Assembly (NCBI GenBank): GCA_009779195.1
Contig: WRET01000013.1
Span: 1-59,745, forward strand
Direction: 5' to 3'
Length of the DNA: 59,745 nucleotides
Source of the DNA: Micrococcales bacterium
Lineage (GTDB): Bacteria > Actinomycetota > Actinomycetes > Actinomycetales > Cellulomonadaceae
The notes beneath the pieces are model-generated. The model did not search any database. It saw only the letters and a program-made list of their open reading frames with translations, and was not told the origin of the DNA. Positions within the stretch are counted from its first letter, which is position 1, and each line of letters starts with the position of its first letter. The translations under genes were made by a program, and so were the position numbers. Below, piece by piece: positions 1 to 10,821 of this stretch.

Positions 1-104
1 CCATCGACATCACGCGCAGTGGGACCGCCGCCTCACCGACCGTTCCACGAGGGTCGCGATGCCGTCAACCCGAGCCTTGACCAGGCCGGATTCCCCCTGG
101 TCAG

Positions 105-201
105 AGCAGCATCGACGAGATGGCGCCAGTCGCCAGCGGTGCCTGCAAGACGTGGCTGGAACCGAGGGCAGCTTCGGCGCCATGCACCGCGTCGAACGTG
201 G
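105..201 (-). pseudogene. Decayed copy of the 3' end of the hypothetical gene at 951-1550
   Basis: Two blocks match the end of the neighbouring hypothetical gene. Positions 105-124 match 930-949 at 19 of 20 bases, and 170-201 match about 1008-1039 with few differences. Read on the minus strand, the second block gives TFDAVHGAEAAL, against TFDAAHGAEVAY in the intact protein. The spacing between the blocks differs by 13 bases, so the copy has drifted. There is no upstream part of the gene here: the toxin gene ends at 218. The matches are visible by eye; duplication is the inference. Confidence 0.6.
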
Positions 202-217
202 GGATGGCGTCCCGCGC

Positions 218-601
218 TCAGACCCGGTGGACAGTGGCGTCGATTCCTCGGGTGTCGAGCAGGTGGGTCAGGTCACCAGGGTCGCTGGTGTGCACGATGT
301 CGCCGGTGCCCATGATGACGGCGATGTGCGCGTCGGCCAGGTCGCTGGTGCCTGACGCGGCCAGCAGGTTCCCGACGAGACGGGCGTCGTGGGAAGTGAG
401 GTCCCGCTCGTCGATGCCTTTGAGCTGGCGCGCGAGGTTGACCTGACCGCGCGAACGTCCCCCACGCCACACCTGCGCCACCACGGCGCTGGAGGTGACC
501 AGGTCGATACCCCTGCGCTGGGCGACCAGGAGCACAGCGCCAAAGGCACGGTCACGTCGTTCGATGGCGATCAGCGCACCAGCGTCGAGGACCGCACTCA
601 C
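218..601 (-). CDS. PIN-domain toxin (VapC-like ribonuclease)
   Basis: A 127-residue protein of the usual VapC size. PIN-domain toxins are Mg-dependent ribonucleases that cleave RNA and are neutralised by a partner encoded just upstream. The N-terminal VLDAGALIAIERRD fits the first PIN motif (acidic Asp followed by a hydrophobic strand). An acidic DLADAHIAVI segment and a C-terminal VHTSDPGDL segment supply the further acidic residues expected of the fold. Its start overlaps the end of the upstream antitoxin gene by four bases, so the two are translationally coupled. The family call is good; the RNA target is unknown. Confidence 0.8.
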   Translation of the reverse strand: MSAVLDAGALIAIERRDRAFGAVLLVAQRRGIDLVTSSAVVAQVWRGGRSRGQVNLARQLKGIDERDLTSHDARLVGNLLAASGTSDLADAHIAVIMGTGDIVHTSDPGDLTHLLDTRGIDATVHRV

Positions 602-855
602 GCGCTGGCCTTGAACCGGGCTGCGTCGGCGGCGTCGAACAGCGCCTCGGCCGCAGCGACCTGCTCAGCAGTCGGGTAACCGTCTTCTTCGAACCACTGC
701 GCCAGGGTCTGCCCCAGCACCTCGTTGCGCAGCCGCATCTGGGCCGCCCCGATCAGCCACGCCGACACAGACTCACCCGCCCCCGCCGCCGAGGAACGGA
801 TCAGAGCACCAAGATCGCCGCTGGGAGCCAGAGACAGACGGTCGACGTTCACCAT
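598..855 (-). CDS. Putative antitoxin partner of the PIN toxin
   Basis: A small protein of about 85 residues directly upstream of, and overlapping, the PIN toxin gene, as expected for a VapB-type antitoxin. The N-terminal half (VDRLSLAPSGDLGALIRSSAAGAGESVSAWL) resembles a short ribbon-helix-helix DNA-binding region, and the C-terminal half is acidic and helical, as in toxin-binding tails. ATG codons at 864 and 855 and a GTG at 876 are all possible starts; 855 is chosen because it begins directly before the conserved-looking VDRL segment. No good Shine-Dalgarno is visible. The 8-bp palindrome ACATATGT at 875-882 could be an autoregulatory site. Confidence 0.65.
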   Translation of the reverse strand: MVNVDRLSLAPSGDLGALIRSSAAGAGESVSAWLIGAAQMRLRNEVLGQTLAQWFEEDGYPTAEQVAAAEALFDAADAARFKASA

Positions 856-950
856 GCACACCATGGTAGCGCACACATATGTATACCTGCGTCTACCTGG
901 GCGTCAACCACTTGCGGAGCAGATCACTGAGCAGCACCGACGAGATGGCT

Positions 951-1550
951 TCAACCAGCCTGCGTGCTGTGTTCGCCGTCCTGGCTTTCCAACCACGCCT
1001 TGTAGGCAACTTCGGCTCCATGCGCAGCGTCGAACGTGGCGTACATCATGTCGTCCAACGGCACCCAACGGTAGTCGTCGCGCCCGGGCTGCACTCGCCA
1101 AAGCCTGCGCAGATCGTAGTCAATGAGGAACAGCGTGTCGCCAAGACCTTCCATTTTCGTTATCCCGTCGTGCAGCGCAGACAGGGGTGGCGGCAGTTGT
1201 CCCAGCTCGACCTCGAGCACCTTGACGGCCTGCCCAAGGCGTTTCGCATTCTCGCGAATGCCGTCCAGATCCTCGCGAGTCGGGTGATCCATCGGATCCT
1301 GCGAACGCCTGACATACAGACGGCTCTCCGCCTCGAACCTTCGGCGCGCGCCGTGCAGCTCCACTTCGACGGTCTCGTACGCGCGCTGTCCGGGACCGGG
1401 CGACGGAACCGCCGTCTCGGTGTGTTCCACGACCGACCAAGCCGCCTCAAGCGTCTGCCGGGCCAGCTCAGCGACTCGGGCCAGACGCGCCCCACGCCCT
1501 GGATCCACGGACCCCGTGCTCCAACTGTCGATCATCCTTGTCTCGCCCAT
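951..1550 (-). CDS. Hypothetical protein, partly helical
   Basis: An ORF of 199 residues with no family I recognise. The first two thirds are rich in charged helix-forming residues (AELARQTLEAAWSVVEHTE, EDLDGIRENAKRLGQAVKVLEVEL). The C-terminal part is richer in aromatic residues and includes DYRWVPLDDMMYATFDAAHGAE. There is no signal peptide or membrane segment. The ATG at 1550 is preferred over an upstream TTG because a GGAG element lies nine bases before it. A decayed copy of its last third lies on the far side of the neighbouring toxin-antitoxin pair, which suggests the gene and the pair may have been duplicated together. Confidence 0.55.
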   Translation of the reverse strand: MGETRMIDSWSTGSVDPGRGARLARVAELARQTLEAAWSVVEHTETAVPSPGPGQRAYETVEVELHGARRRFEAESRLYVRRSQDPMDHPTREDLDGIRENAKRLGQAVKVLEVELGQLPPPLSALHDGITKMEGLGDTLFLIDYDLRRLWRVQPGRDDYRWVPLDDMMYATFDAAHGAEVAYKAWLESQDGEHSTQAG

Positions 1551-1870
1551 TTTCGAAGACTCCAGCAACTACAACCGCCGCGTGCAATGAAGCACGGTCA
1601 AAACTCACGAACGACCTTCCGGCGCATGCCCCCCAGGCGACATTCTTCAGAGGGTGCACATATTCGCGAACGCCAGACAGCAGTTCCAGACCCTATGCTA
1701 CCCCCTGCGCCGACGCAGGAAGAGCGGGAGAGCCCAGGGTGGCGGATGTGGCTCGCTCTCCGGCTACCAGGCGCACCCGTTGCTGGCAGCCAGTGTGAAC
1801 GTGTAGCAGGTGCCTTGTGCTAGGCGACGGATGATGTACAGGATCGTTGAAGATTTTACGGAGATCGCCG
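1551..1870. other. Intergenic stretch without a supported gene
   Basis: About 320 bases between the start of the hypothetical gene at 951-1550 and the end of the HEAT-like gene at 1871. Short open frames on both strands have arginine- and serine-rich translations typical of shadow frames in GC-rich DNA, with no credible start signals. The region presumably holds the promoter of the minus-strand gene below it. I see no RNA gene, repeat or strong hairpin. Confidence 0.5.
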
Positions 1871-2476
1871 TCATCCAAGACGATCTAGGATCCTTGCTGC
1901 CTCGGTTGCAGGTTCTCCCTGTCTCTGAACTATTGCCTCGAGAGTTTGACGCACATCGGCGTCATCTGCGCCGAGGATCTCGATGGCGGCCAACTGCTCG
2001 CGCTGCCCTGGCCAACTCTCCGCAGCCCGACCTGTGACCAACGAACGAAGAGCCGGATGCAGTCCTGGAGTTGGGTGCACCGCCCACGTCCGGATCAGTT
2101 CTTTTTTGGAATTCGCTGAGTCCCACGCCCTCTCGCACCACGATCCGTCGGCCGTCAACTCTGTCAAAGAACAAGCAACGAGGTACGGGCTATAGGCGCC
2201 CTCCATCGCCTCGGCGAGTGGTTGCACCGCCTCCGTGGCACCGCACGCTGCCAAGCCCCTGGCAGAGTGGATCGGCGCATACGGGATGGCAGCCAGCAAC
2301 TCGGGGACAGCGGGTTGTGCTTCGGCTCCCCACGAGGCAACCAGGTCAGCCCAGTGCAAGACACCCCTGGAGGACCCAGCCCTCTGAGAAGCGATGGCAG
2401 CACGCAGGTGGCGGCGAGCCTGTTCGACCAGTGGCGGGATCGGCGGTGCACCTGCCCAGGCGAGGGCACCAGCCAA
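1871..2476 (-). CDS. HEAT-repeat-like protein, second of an in-frame pair
   Basis: An alanine-rich helical protein of about 201 residues. Repeated helical pairs such as EAQPAVPELLAAIPYAPIHSARGLAACG and AAIEILGADDADVRQTLEAIVQRQ look like HEAT or Armadillo units, which act as protein-binding scaffolds. The only standard start codon in frame is a TTG at 2476, preceded by GAGGGA. The same frame stays open upstream to the TGA that ends the gene at 2564, so about 29 further sensible codons precede the TTG. The two ORFs may be separate paralogous genes or one gene split by a single stop codon. No enzymatic motif is visible. Confidence 0.5.
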   Translation of the reverse strand: MAGALAWAGAPPIPPLVEQARRHLRAAIASQRAGSSRGVLHWADLVASWGAEAQPAVPELLAAIPYAPIHSARGLAACGATEAVQPLAEAMEGAYSPYLVACSLTELTADGSWCERAWDSANSKKELIRTWAVHPTPGLHPALRSLVTGRAAESWPGQREQLAAIEILGADDADVRQTLEAIVQRQGEPATEAARILDRLG

Positions 2477-2563
2477 GGGTCCCTCGACCCCTCCGTTGTC
2501 GTATTCAACATAGTCAAGGCAAGGTGCATCGACCGCTTGGAGATGGCCCAGCAGACCGGGGAG

Positions 2564-3643
2564 TCAGCTTTGTGGTTCGCCCCCCGAATGAATCAGGTTG
2601 ACGATGGCGGCTAATTTCTTCTTCGACAACTTTCCTCTGGTTTTACCGACCGCGCGTGTCCACAGCTCGACGGCAGCCGCCTCAGCGCCGAGCTCTTTCA
2701 GCACCTTTCCTGCGGCCTGCTTCAGAGTTGCCTCGCGTCGAACTCCGACCTTGCGTGCCAGGAGCATGACAGAATCAGTATCGACTAATCCCTTGTGGTG
2801 CAACACCTGCGCAACTTCCAAAGCACCCTCCGCTGCGGCTTCCGGCCCATCCGCCAGCCCAGTAACCACCGGCCAGGGGTCGTCTAGCTGGGCAAGCATA
2901 ACAACCGGATCCTCCATGCGAGGCCATGTGTTGATATTGAGTTCCACCGTCGCTGCCCAGTTGTCTGCCAGAGCACGCAACGTAGACGAGTCCCGATTGC
3001 CAATACGAGCCAGCCCCCATGCCGCGACAAACCGGGTCGCGCGGTCCTTGTCACGTGCGCCCATCCGTGCGGTATCGGTGGTCAGGAGCCCCTGGCGCGC
3101 CAGACCAGCAAGGGCGGCGCGGCGCACGTCGCCTGTGGTCAAGTCATCGCTCAGTCGCAGCCAACGGCGCACCTCGAGTGCTCGCACCAGGCCCTGGGAC
3201 ACATCTGGGTCGGGAGTGTCCAGCCACTGGCAGGCACACACAGCATGGGCACGGACATCTTGATCCAGGTCGTCCAGCAGCGGCGCGATGATCCGCGTGC
3301 ACTCCGCCAGTGCCGCGCGGCATGTCCGGTCGAACTCGGGACCAGCAATGCCGCTGTGCTGATCGTTCAGCGCCGTCTCGACGTCAACCTGCCCCCCGTA
3401 AAAGGCGATCATCTCGATGGCGACGAGCCGTCCGGCGTAGTCGGGGTCAAGCGCGAACCGCGCCACGATCGGCATGGCGACAGGAGTGGCCGGGTACAGG
3501 CTGCCCTGGTGGATCAAGACATTGCTGAGATCCCAGACTGCCTGGTCGTCCGTCCGGCCAGCCTCCATGAGCCCTGGCACATCACTTGCCGACCCATAGG
3601 CATGGGTCAACTGCGACCAGTCGACGTTCGATGAACGATCCAT
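2564..3643 (-). CDS. HEAT-repeat-like protein
   Basis: A 359-residue helical protein made of repeated helix pairs, for example RIIAPLLDDLDQDVRAHAVCACQWL and TTGDVRRAALAGLARQGLL, typical of HEAT repeats used for protein-protein contacts. The C-terminal part is lysine-rich (KTRGKLSKKKLAAIVNLIHSGGEPQS). The ATG at 3643 is chosen because a GAGGA sequence lies upstream at suitable distance; the longer upstream frame has no such signal. There are no signal peptide, membrane or catalytic motifs. It reads in the same phase as the HEAT-like ORF downstream, from which a single TGA separates it. The biological role is unknown. Confidence 0.6.
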   Translation of the reverse strand: MDRSSNVDWSQLTHAYGSASDVPGLMEAGRTDDQAVWDLSNVLIHQGSLYPATPVAMPIVARFALDPDYAGRLVAIEMIAFYGGQVDVETALNDQHSGIAGPEFDRTCRAALAECTRIIAPLLDDLDQDVRAHAVCACQWLDTPDPDVSQGLVRALEVRRWLRLSDDLTTGDVRRAALAGLARQGLLTTDTARMGARDKDRATRFVAAWGLARIGNRDSSTLRALADNWAATVELNINTWPRMEDPVVMLAQLDDPWPVVTGLADGPEAAAEGALEVAQVLHHKGLVDTDSVMLLARKVGVRREATLKQAAGKVLKELGAEAAAVELWTRAVGKTRGKLSKKKLAAIVNLIHSGGEPQS

Positions 3644-3760
3644 GTGCTTCGTGTCCTCATAATTCTGATTGGGAATTTCGTTGCCTTTGTTCTCTACTGC
3701 GTCGCCGTCAGCCAGGGTGCCGAGATGCACTCCGGGAAAAGTGACAACCTCGGGGCGACA

Positions 3761-4063
3761 TCACGGCGCGGGGCTAGTGGGCCGCCGACCAGCAAATACG
3801 AATCCGTTCGCGGCACCCCACGCACGTATGGCCGTGACGTCGTCGACGTACTCGTCGCACTCATCAACCGCGTCCGCTCCGCTGTCGGTGGTGGCGGGCC
3901 CGTCAGGAGCGAGGTTCCCCTCGGGATCATCGACCGGGACTTCGTGGTTGGCGACGACCTGGTCGTCCGCCACCTGGGCGCCTGGGTCCTGCGCGTCGGC
4001 GTCGGGCTGCGGCTGCTGGCGCGCTGCCGAACGTTGGCTGGCGGGATCTTGCTTTGAATTCAT
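3761..4063 (-). CDS. Small acidic protein with Lsr2-like C-terminal peptide
   Basis: A 100-residue protein. Residues 1-70 are Gln/Asp/Ala-rich, strongly acidic and probably disordered. The C-terminal sequence TAIRAWGAANGFVFAGRRP resembles the start of the Lsr2 C-terminal DNA-binding domain, which in Lsr2 reads roughly IRxWAxxNGYxVSxRGRIP. The resemblance covers only about 20 residues, and the protein stops where Lsr2 would normally continue with a final helix. It may be a truncated relative, a regulator using the motif as an AT-hook-like peptide, or a remnant. It lies downstream of uvrA on the same strand. The resemblance is seen by eye; function is not established. Confidence 0.45.
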   Translation of the reverse strand: MNSKQDPASQRSAARQQPQPDADAQDPGAQVADDQVVANHEVPVDDPEGNLAPDGPATTDSGADAVDECDEYVDDVTAIRAWGAANGFVFAGRRPTSPAP

Positions 4064-4221
4064 CCTCTGGACTCGCTCTCCACGTATGTACCAGCATTGC
4101 CTATCTCAGGATGCCACGGGGGCACACCCAGACGACCCGGTTTCGTGTACTGATCTTGAAACATCTGTGTCTGCCTGAAACATCGTCACCGTTCCGGGCG
4201 AGCCAGTCGGTGTGCCCGGTA

Positions 4222-7074
<2,853 letters not shown>

Positions 7075-7102
7075 GACCCGTGAGTCTACGACGTCAGACC
7101 AT

Positions 7103-7116
7103 CGCACACCAGTTCG
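7103..7116 (-). promoter_or_regulatory. Putative LexA (SOS) box upstream of uvrA
   Basis: On the minus strand the sequence is CGAACTGGTGTGCG. It matches the actinobacterial and Bacillus-type SOS consensus CGAAC-N4-GTTCG at nine of ten fixed positions. It lies 29-42 bases upstream of the uvrA start, in the 100-bp gap shared with the divergent AAA-ATPase remnant. A similar box precedes uvrB, which supports the call. Confidence 0.65.
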
Positions 7117-7174
7117 ACTCGCCAAGAGGCAAGGCGATCCCACGGTGCGACCTCCTGGTCCGTAGGATGGTCGT

Positions 7175-7914
7175 ATGGCACCGGACCAGGCCCGCAAAAG
7201 GTTGCCCATCGGGATCCAGTCATTCCGCAAGATCCGTGAGGACGGGTGCTACTACGTGGACAAGACCGGGTATGCCGCACAGATGGTCGCCGAGGGCAAG
7301 ACGTACTTCTTGTCCCGGCCGCGGCGGTTCGGCAAGTCGCTGTTCGTGGACACCCTGGCTCACATGTTCTCCGGGAACAAGTACCTGTTCGAAGGCCTGG
7401 CCTGCTACGACACCTGGGACTGGGACACGGTGCACCCGGTGGTCCGCATCGACTTCGCCGAACGGGCCCAACCATCGCTGGAGTGGATCGACCAACGCAT
7501 CAACGAAGTCATCGCCGTCAACGAAGAACGGTTGGGGGTCCCGGGCACGACTGGGACCATCCCAGGGCGTTTTGGGGCGTTGATCCGTACCGGAGCAACG
7601 AGATCGCGAAGGCTGAGGGGTACTACTGCTCGGTGTTCTACGCATACTTCGCCTCCGCGGGGTTGACGACCATCGCTGAGGACACCTCCAACGCCGGGCG
7701 TCTGGACCTGGCCGTGCGCCACGCTGGCCAGGTCTTCTTGTTCGAGGTCAAGACCGACGCCCAACCACCCGGGGCAGCGCTAGCCCAGATCGAAGACCGC
7801 GGGTACGCCGACAAGTATCGCGCCGAAGGAGTCCCCATCCACCTCGTCGGCGTCGAGTTCTCCCGCGAGCAACGCACCCTGACCCGCCTGGAGGCCCGAA
7901 CCATCCCCAGCTGA
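7175..7914 (+). pseudogene. AAA-ATPase-like / PD-(D/E)XK nuclease family gene with internal deletion and frameshift
   Basis: Two reading frames carry opposite ends of one known architecture (AAA-ATPase_like N-terminus plus PDDEXK_9 C-terminus, often annotated DUF1703). The first frame, 7175 to about 7570, gives the N-terminal [19 protein letters not shown] and the Walker A RPRRFGKSLF. The second frame, about 7580 to 7914, gives AEGYYCSVFYAYFASAGL and the nuclease core GRLDLAV...FLFEVKT. The whole would be about 245 residues against roughly 500 in intact relatives, so the centre is missing and the halves are out of phase. The junction lies near two GGGCGTT repeats at about 7566-7585, consistent with deletion between short repeats. 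The gene is almost certainly non-functional. Confidence 0.85.
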
Positions 7915-7962
7915 GCACCAGCGGTGACGAACCGCTGGTACTTCGGTGGCGAGCTGAACAAG

Positions 7963-8745
7963 TCACTGGACGGTACGGCGGTAGGAGCTCGGGGCGAGGC
8001 CGAGAACTTTGCGGAAATCGGCGTCGAGGTGGGCGTGGTCGGCGTACCCGAGGTCGGCAGCGGCTTGCGCGATACTCGTCGACGGGTCCAGGCGCAGCCG
8101 CTGGGCTGCCTCCTGGAGCCGGTAGCGGCGGATGACGGCTGCGGGCGACAGGCCTATGTAGCGTCGTGCGAGGCGTTGCACGGTGCGGGTCGAGACACCG
8201 AGGTGCCGCGCGACCTGGTCGACCCGTACGACCGTCCGGTCAGCAGAGATGAGGTCTTCCATCGCGTTGGCGAGCAGACCGGCCTCGTCGGGGACCATGT
8301 GCTCGGCTGCCCACGCGGCGAAAGCACCGACGGCGGCGTCCCGGGCTGCTGTCTCGTCGGCGCCCATCGAGTCCATCACCTTCTGGTGCAGGTCAGGGGC
8401 AACGAAGGGCACAGCGGTGTCGCGGACGTTCCACGGGTCGGCGCACAGCGACCCGAGCCCGGCCGGTCGTAGGAGGGCGCCCACGGCCCACCCGCTGCCC
8501 CGCAGCTCGCGGTACGACCCGCGGGTGGTGGGGCCGTAGAGCGACACCCCGTCGGGCTCGACCACGAGGTTGGACGCGGGGAACGGCAGCAGCTCCTGGC
8601 GTGAGGCTGCCCCCTCGGGTAGCTGCCACCGGGGGACCCAGAACCAGCGGACCACCCCTGCCAGGTGCGGGGCCGCCAGCTCGCGGTGGAACGACGGGAG
8701 CCGGGCCGGGTAGAGCACCCCGCGTGCGTCGTCGAGACCGACCAC
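7963..8745 (-). CDS. AraC-family transcriptional regulator
   Basis: A 260-residue regulator. The N-terminal 150 residues (YPARLPSFHRELAAPHLAGVVRWFWVP) resemble the sensor domain often found in such proteins (DUF6597 type). The C-terminus carries the double helix-turn-helix: VARHLGVSTRTVQRLARRYIGLSP and IAQAAADLGYADHAHLDADFRKVLGLAPSSYRR. The GTG at 8745 is chosen over a start 279 bases upstream because a near-perfect AAGGAGGT lies a few bases before it, and the longer version would run through the neighbouring gene. It is divergent from the VOC gene with only 69 bases between starts, so it probably controls that gene and itself. Confidence 0.9.
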   Translation of the reverse strand: MVGLDDARGVLYPARLPSFHRELAAPHLAGVVRWFWVPRWQLPEGAASRQELLPFPASNLVVEPDGVSLYGPTTRGSYRELRGSGWAVGALLRPAGLGSLCADPWNVRDTAVPFVAPDLHQKVMDSMGADETAARDAAVGAFAAWAAEHMVPDEAGLLANAMEDLISADRTVVRVDQVARHLGVSTRTVQRLARRYIGLSPAAVIRRYRLQEAAQRLRLDPSTSIAQAAADLGYADHAHLDADFRKVLGLAPSSYRRTVQ

Positions 8746-8814
8746 CGCACCTCCTTGCGAGAACTGTCGCGTATCTTCAAGCCGGGACCCCAGCAGCGTT
8801 CCTACGATCGTGCC

Positions 8815-9333
8815 ATGAGCGACAACGACGCACCCCGGCTCGGGGTTTCTGGCATGTACACCACCGACGGTGTCCCCCACAGCTCGACGAGTATCACCCC
8901 GTTCCTGGCCGTCGAGGGAGCAGCGCAAGCCGTGCAGCTCTACGCGTCGGTGTTCGGTGCCCGGGTGGTCGACGTCACCGAGATCGGCGGTGTCGTGGTG
9001 CACGCAGAGCTCGACTTCGGGCACGGCAAGCTCCAGCTTGGTGAGCCCACACCCAGCTACGGGCTCGTCACCGGTCCTGGTGGGGACACCGCCTGCTACT
9101 CGATCGGCCTGTACTGCGCTGATGTCGATGCGCTCGTCGAACGTGCCGAACAGGCCGGGGCGGTCGTCCGCGAACCAGCGACCACGTTCGTCTCCGGTGA
9201 TCGTTACGCCTCGGTCCGCGACCCGTTCGGCGTGCGCTGGTCGATCATGTCCCGTGTCGAAGACCTCTCCGAGGCCGACAGCGCACGCCGTGTCGCCGAC
9301 TGGGCAGCGGCACAGGCCGCAGGCGACGCGTGA
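8815..9333 (+). CDS. VOC-superfamily (glyoxalase/PhnB-like) protein
   Basis: A 172-residue protein with the vicinal-oxygen-chelate fold of PhnB-like proteins. ITPFLAVEGAAQAVQLYASVFGARVVD is the first beta-alpha-beta unit, and GDRYASVRDPFGVRWSIMSRVEDLS is the characteristic PhnB-like ending. VOC proteins bind a metal and act as isomerases, dioxygenases or resistance proteins; the substrate cannot be told. The ATG at 8815 fits both homology and the divergent neighbour; the longer open frame overlaps the regulator. The pairing with an AraC regulator carrying the DUF6597-type sensor recurs in actinobacteria, from general knowledge. Confidence 0.85.
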   Translation: MSDNDAPRLGVSGMYTTDGVPHSSTSITPFLAVEGAAQAVQLYASVFGARVVDVTEIGGVVVHAELDFGHGKLQLGEPTPSYGLVTGPGGDTACYSIGLYCADVDALVERAEQAGAVVREPATTFVSGDRYASVRDPFGVRWSIMSRVEDLSEADSARRVADWAAAQAAGDA

Positions 9334-9361
9334 CCGCCCGCCGTTCGCCGCTCAGCTTGAC

Positions 9362-9413
9362 GTCGAACCAGCACCCCGGGTCGGGGTCTGTGGCATGTAC
9401 CGCCCTGAGTATG
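9362..9413 (+). pseudogene. Remnant of a duplicated VOC gene 5' end
   Basis: About 30 bases after the VOC stop, the sequence again encodes APRVGVCGMYRPEYA, matching APRLGVSGMYTTDGV near the start of the VOC protein. The DNA match runs from the GCACCCCGG motif to GGCATGTACC and then fades. No start codon or continuing frame follows. This looks like a leftover of a tandem duplicate whose body has been lost. Confidence 0.5.
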
Positions 9414-9447
9414 CGTTCAGGGTTTGGGCGTGTTTGCCGCGAGTAGA

Positions 9448-10821
9448 TCAAGAGCTGGCGTCGTCTGTGGTTTGTTTCTTGTTCTGGGAGCGACGGTGGC
9501 GTACTGAGCTGAGGAAAGACGAGAGGGCCGGTTTTTGGTGGGCGTCGTGAGCGGCCTGGCGGACCTGGTGCGCTCGGGCGGAACAGGCTGCCGCTTCTTC
9601 GTGGTGCCCGGTCCTGGCGAGCTGGGCCGCGCAGGCAGTCAGTGCGGCAACGAAGGCGTTGTCCCGGGTGGGCGGGTCGTCTTGGGCCAGGGTTTCCCAC
9701 AGGACCGCAGCGCGGGCTGCGGTGTCCAGCGCTGCCTGGTGCTGTCCGGTCTCGGCCAGCGTCCGTACGCTGGCGGTCAGTGCGGCGGCGATGCCCGGAT
9801 CGTGGGGGTGCAGGTCTGCGGCGGACGATTCCCAGAAGGTCACAGCATGTGCCGTACTGTCCCACTGTCGGTTCGGCAACAAGGTGGCGGCGTGGTCGAC
9901 CAGCTCGTCGACAAGATCGGTGTTCGGGAAGTCGCGCGCAGCAAGCCGTTGCTGAAGCGTCGCAGCCCGTGCGCCAACCTTCCATGATTGACGACGCTCT
10001 CCCATCCGACCCAGCAGGTAGCTGTAGACCTCCAGGCTGGTGACCAGGTTGCGGTTGTGGGCAGGGTTGTGTGCTGCCAGCTCCTCCCACAGGTCAACGG
10101 CTCTGGATGCGGCTTCGACGGCTTCAGGGCCACGCCTGGTCGCGTACAGCCGTATGGCATGGTTGTTCAGCGCCGTGGCTGAACAGGGGGTGGGCGCAGC
10201 GTTGCAAGCAACCCGTTCTTCGTGGATCGCCACGGCACGGTGCGAGACCGCCAGGCTCTGCTCGAACTGCTGGTTCTCGGCCAACCGCCGGGAGTGGTTG
10301 GTCAACGCGGCGGCGAAGTCTGCGTCGTGGGTGCCGGGATCATGAGCGACCAGCGCCTCGCGCAGGGTCACAGACCGACCCGACGCCGCCAACGCTTCTT
10401 CCTGGCGTCCGGTGTCTGCGAGCAGGCACCCTTGGTTGTTCAGCTCCATGGCGAGGCCATGGTTGTGGGTCGGGTCGCTGGCCGCCAGCGGCTCCCAGAG
10501 GCTCACCGCGGTGGTGCACGTCTTGAGCGCGTCGTGCGTCTGCCCAACGTGTTCCAGCCGGACCGCGTAGCTGGAAAGAGCCTGGGCAAGGCCGAGACTG
10601 TGTGCTTCGGGATCCTTAGCGGCCAGCGCCTGGTGCTGGGCGGCATGCAGACCGACGACGACGAGCTCGGCTGCAGTGAGGTCCGCTGCCGCGAGCGTCG
10701 CGATCATGGTGCAGGTCGACTCGTGGTCGCCAGGTGGGTCGTGGCGCAACGTCTCGGCCACGATCTGGTCGACAGTCGCCCGACCGACACCGGCATAGTG
10801 GGCGCCGTCTGACCTGGTCAT
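9448..10821 (-). CDS. Tetratricopeptide-repeat protein
   Basis: A 457-residue soluble protein built from repeated helical pairs. Units such as GRQEEALAASGRSVTLREALVAHDPGTHDADFAAALTNHSRRLAEN recur with a period of about 45-50 residues, each with the pattern ALxxSxxAVxLxExLxAxxP. This is the TPR arrangement seen in large actinobacterial TPR regulators and scaffold proteins, but the usual nucleotide-binding or CHAT-type effector domains are absent. The last 40 residues are basic (SFLSSVRHRRSQNKKQ) and probably disordered. It is divergent from secA2, with about 230 bases between. No function is assigned. Confidence 0.75.
   Translation of the reverse strand: MTRSDGAHYAGVGRATVDQIVAETLRHDPPGDHESTCTMIATLAAADLTAAELVVVGLHAAQHQALAAKDPEAHSLGLAQALSSYAVRLEHVGQTHDALKTCTTAVSLWEPLAASDPTHNHGLAMELNNQGCLLADTGRQEEALAASGRSVTLREALVAHDPGTHDADFAAALTNHSRRLAENQQFEQSLAVSHRAVAIHEERVACNAAPTPCSATALNNHAIRLYATRRGPEAVEAASRAVDLWEELAAHNPAHNRNLVTSLEVYSYLLGRMGERRQSWKVGARAATLQQRLAARDFPNTDLVDELVDHAATLLPNRQWDSTAHAVTFWESSAADLHPHDPGIAAALTASVRTLAETGQHQAALDTAARAAVLWETLAQDDPPTRDNAFVAALTACAAQLARTGHHEEAAACSARAHQVRQAAHDAHQKPALSSFLSSVRHRRSQNKKQTTDDASS

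Noticed and set aside
79..102. Hairpin GACCAGG / CCTGGTC near the window start
   Set aside because: Only seven pairs with a 10-base loop and no flanking gene end to terminate; too weak to list as a terminator.
2164..2529. Open frame of about 120 codons on the minus strand
   Set aside because: Overlaps the HEAT-like ORF in another phase; its translation is Arg/Pro-rich without repeat structure.
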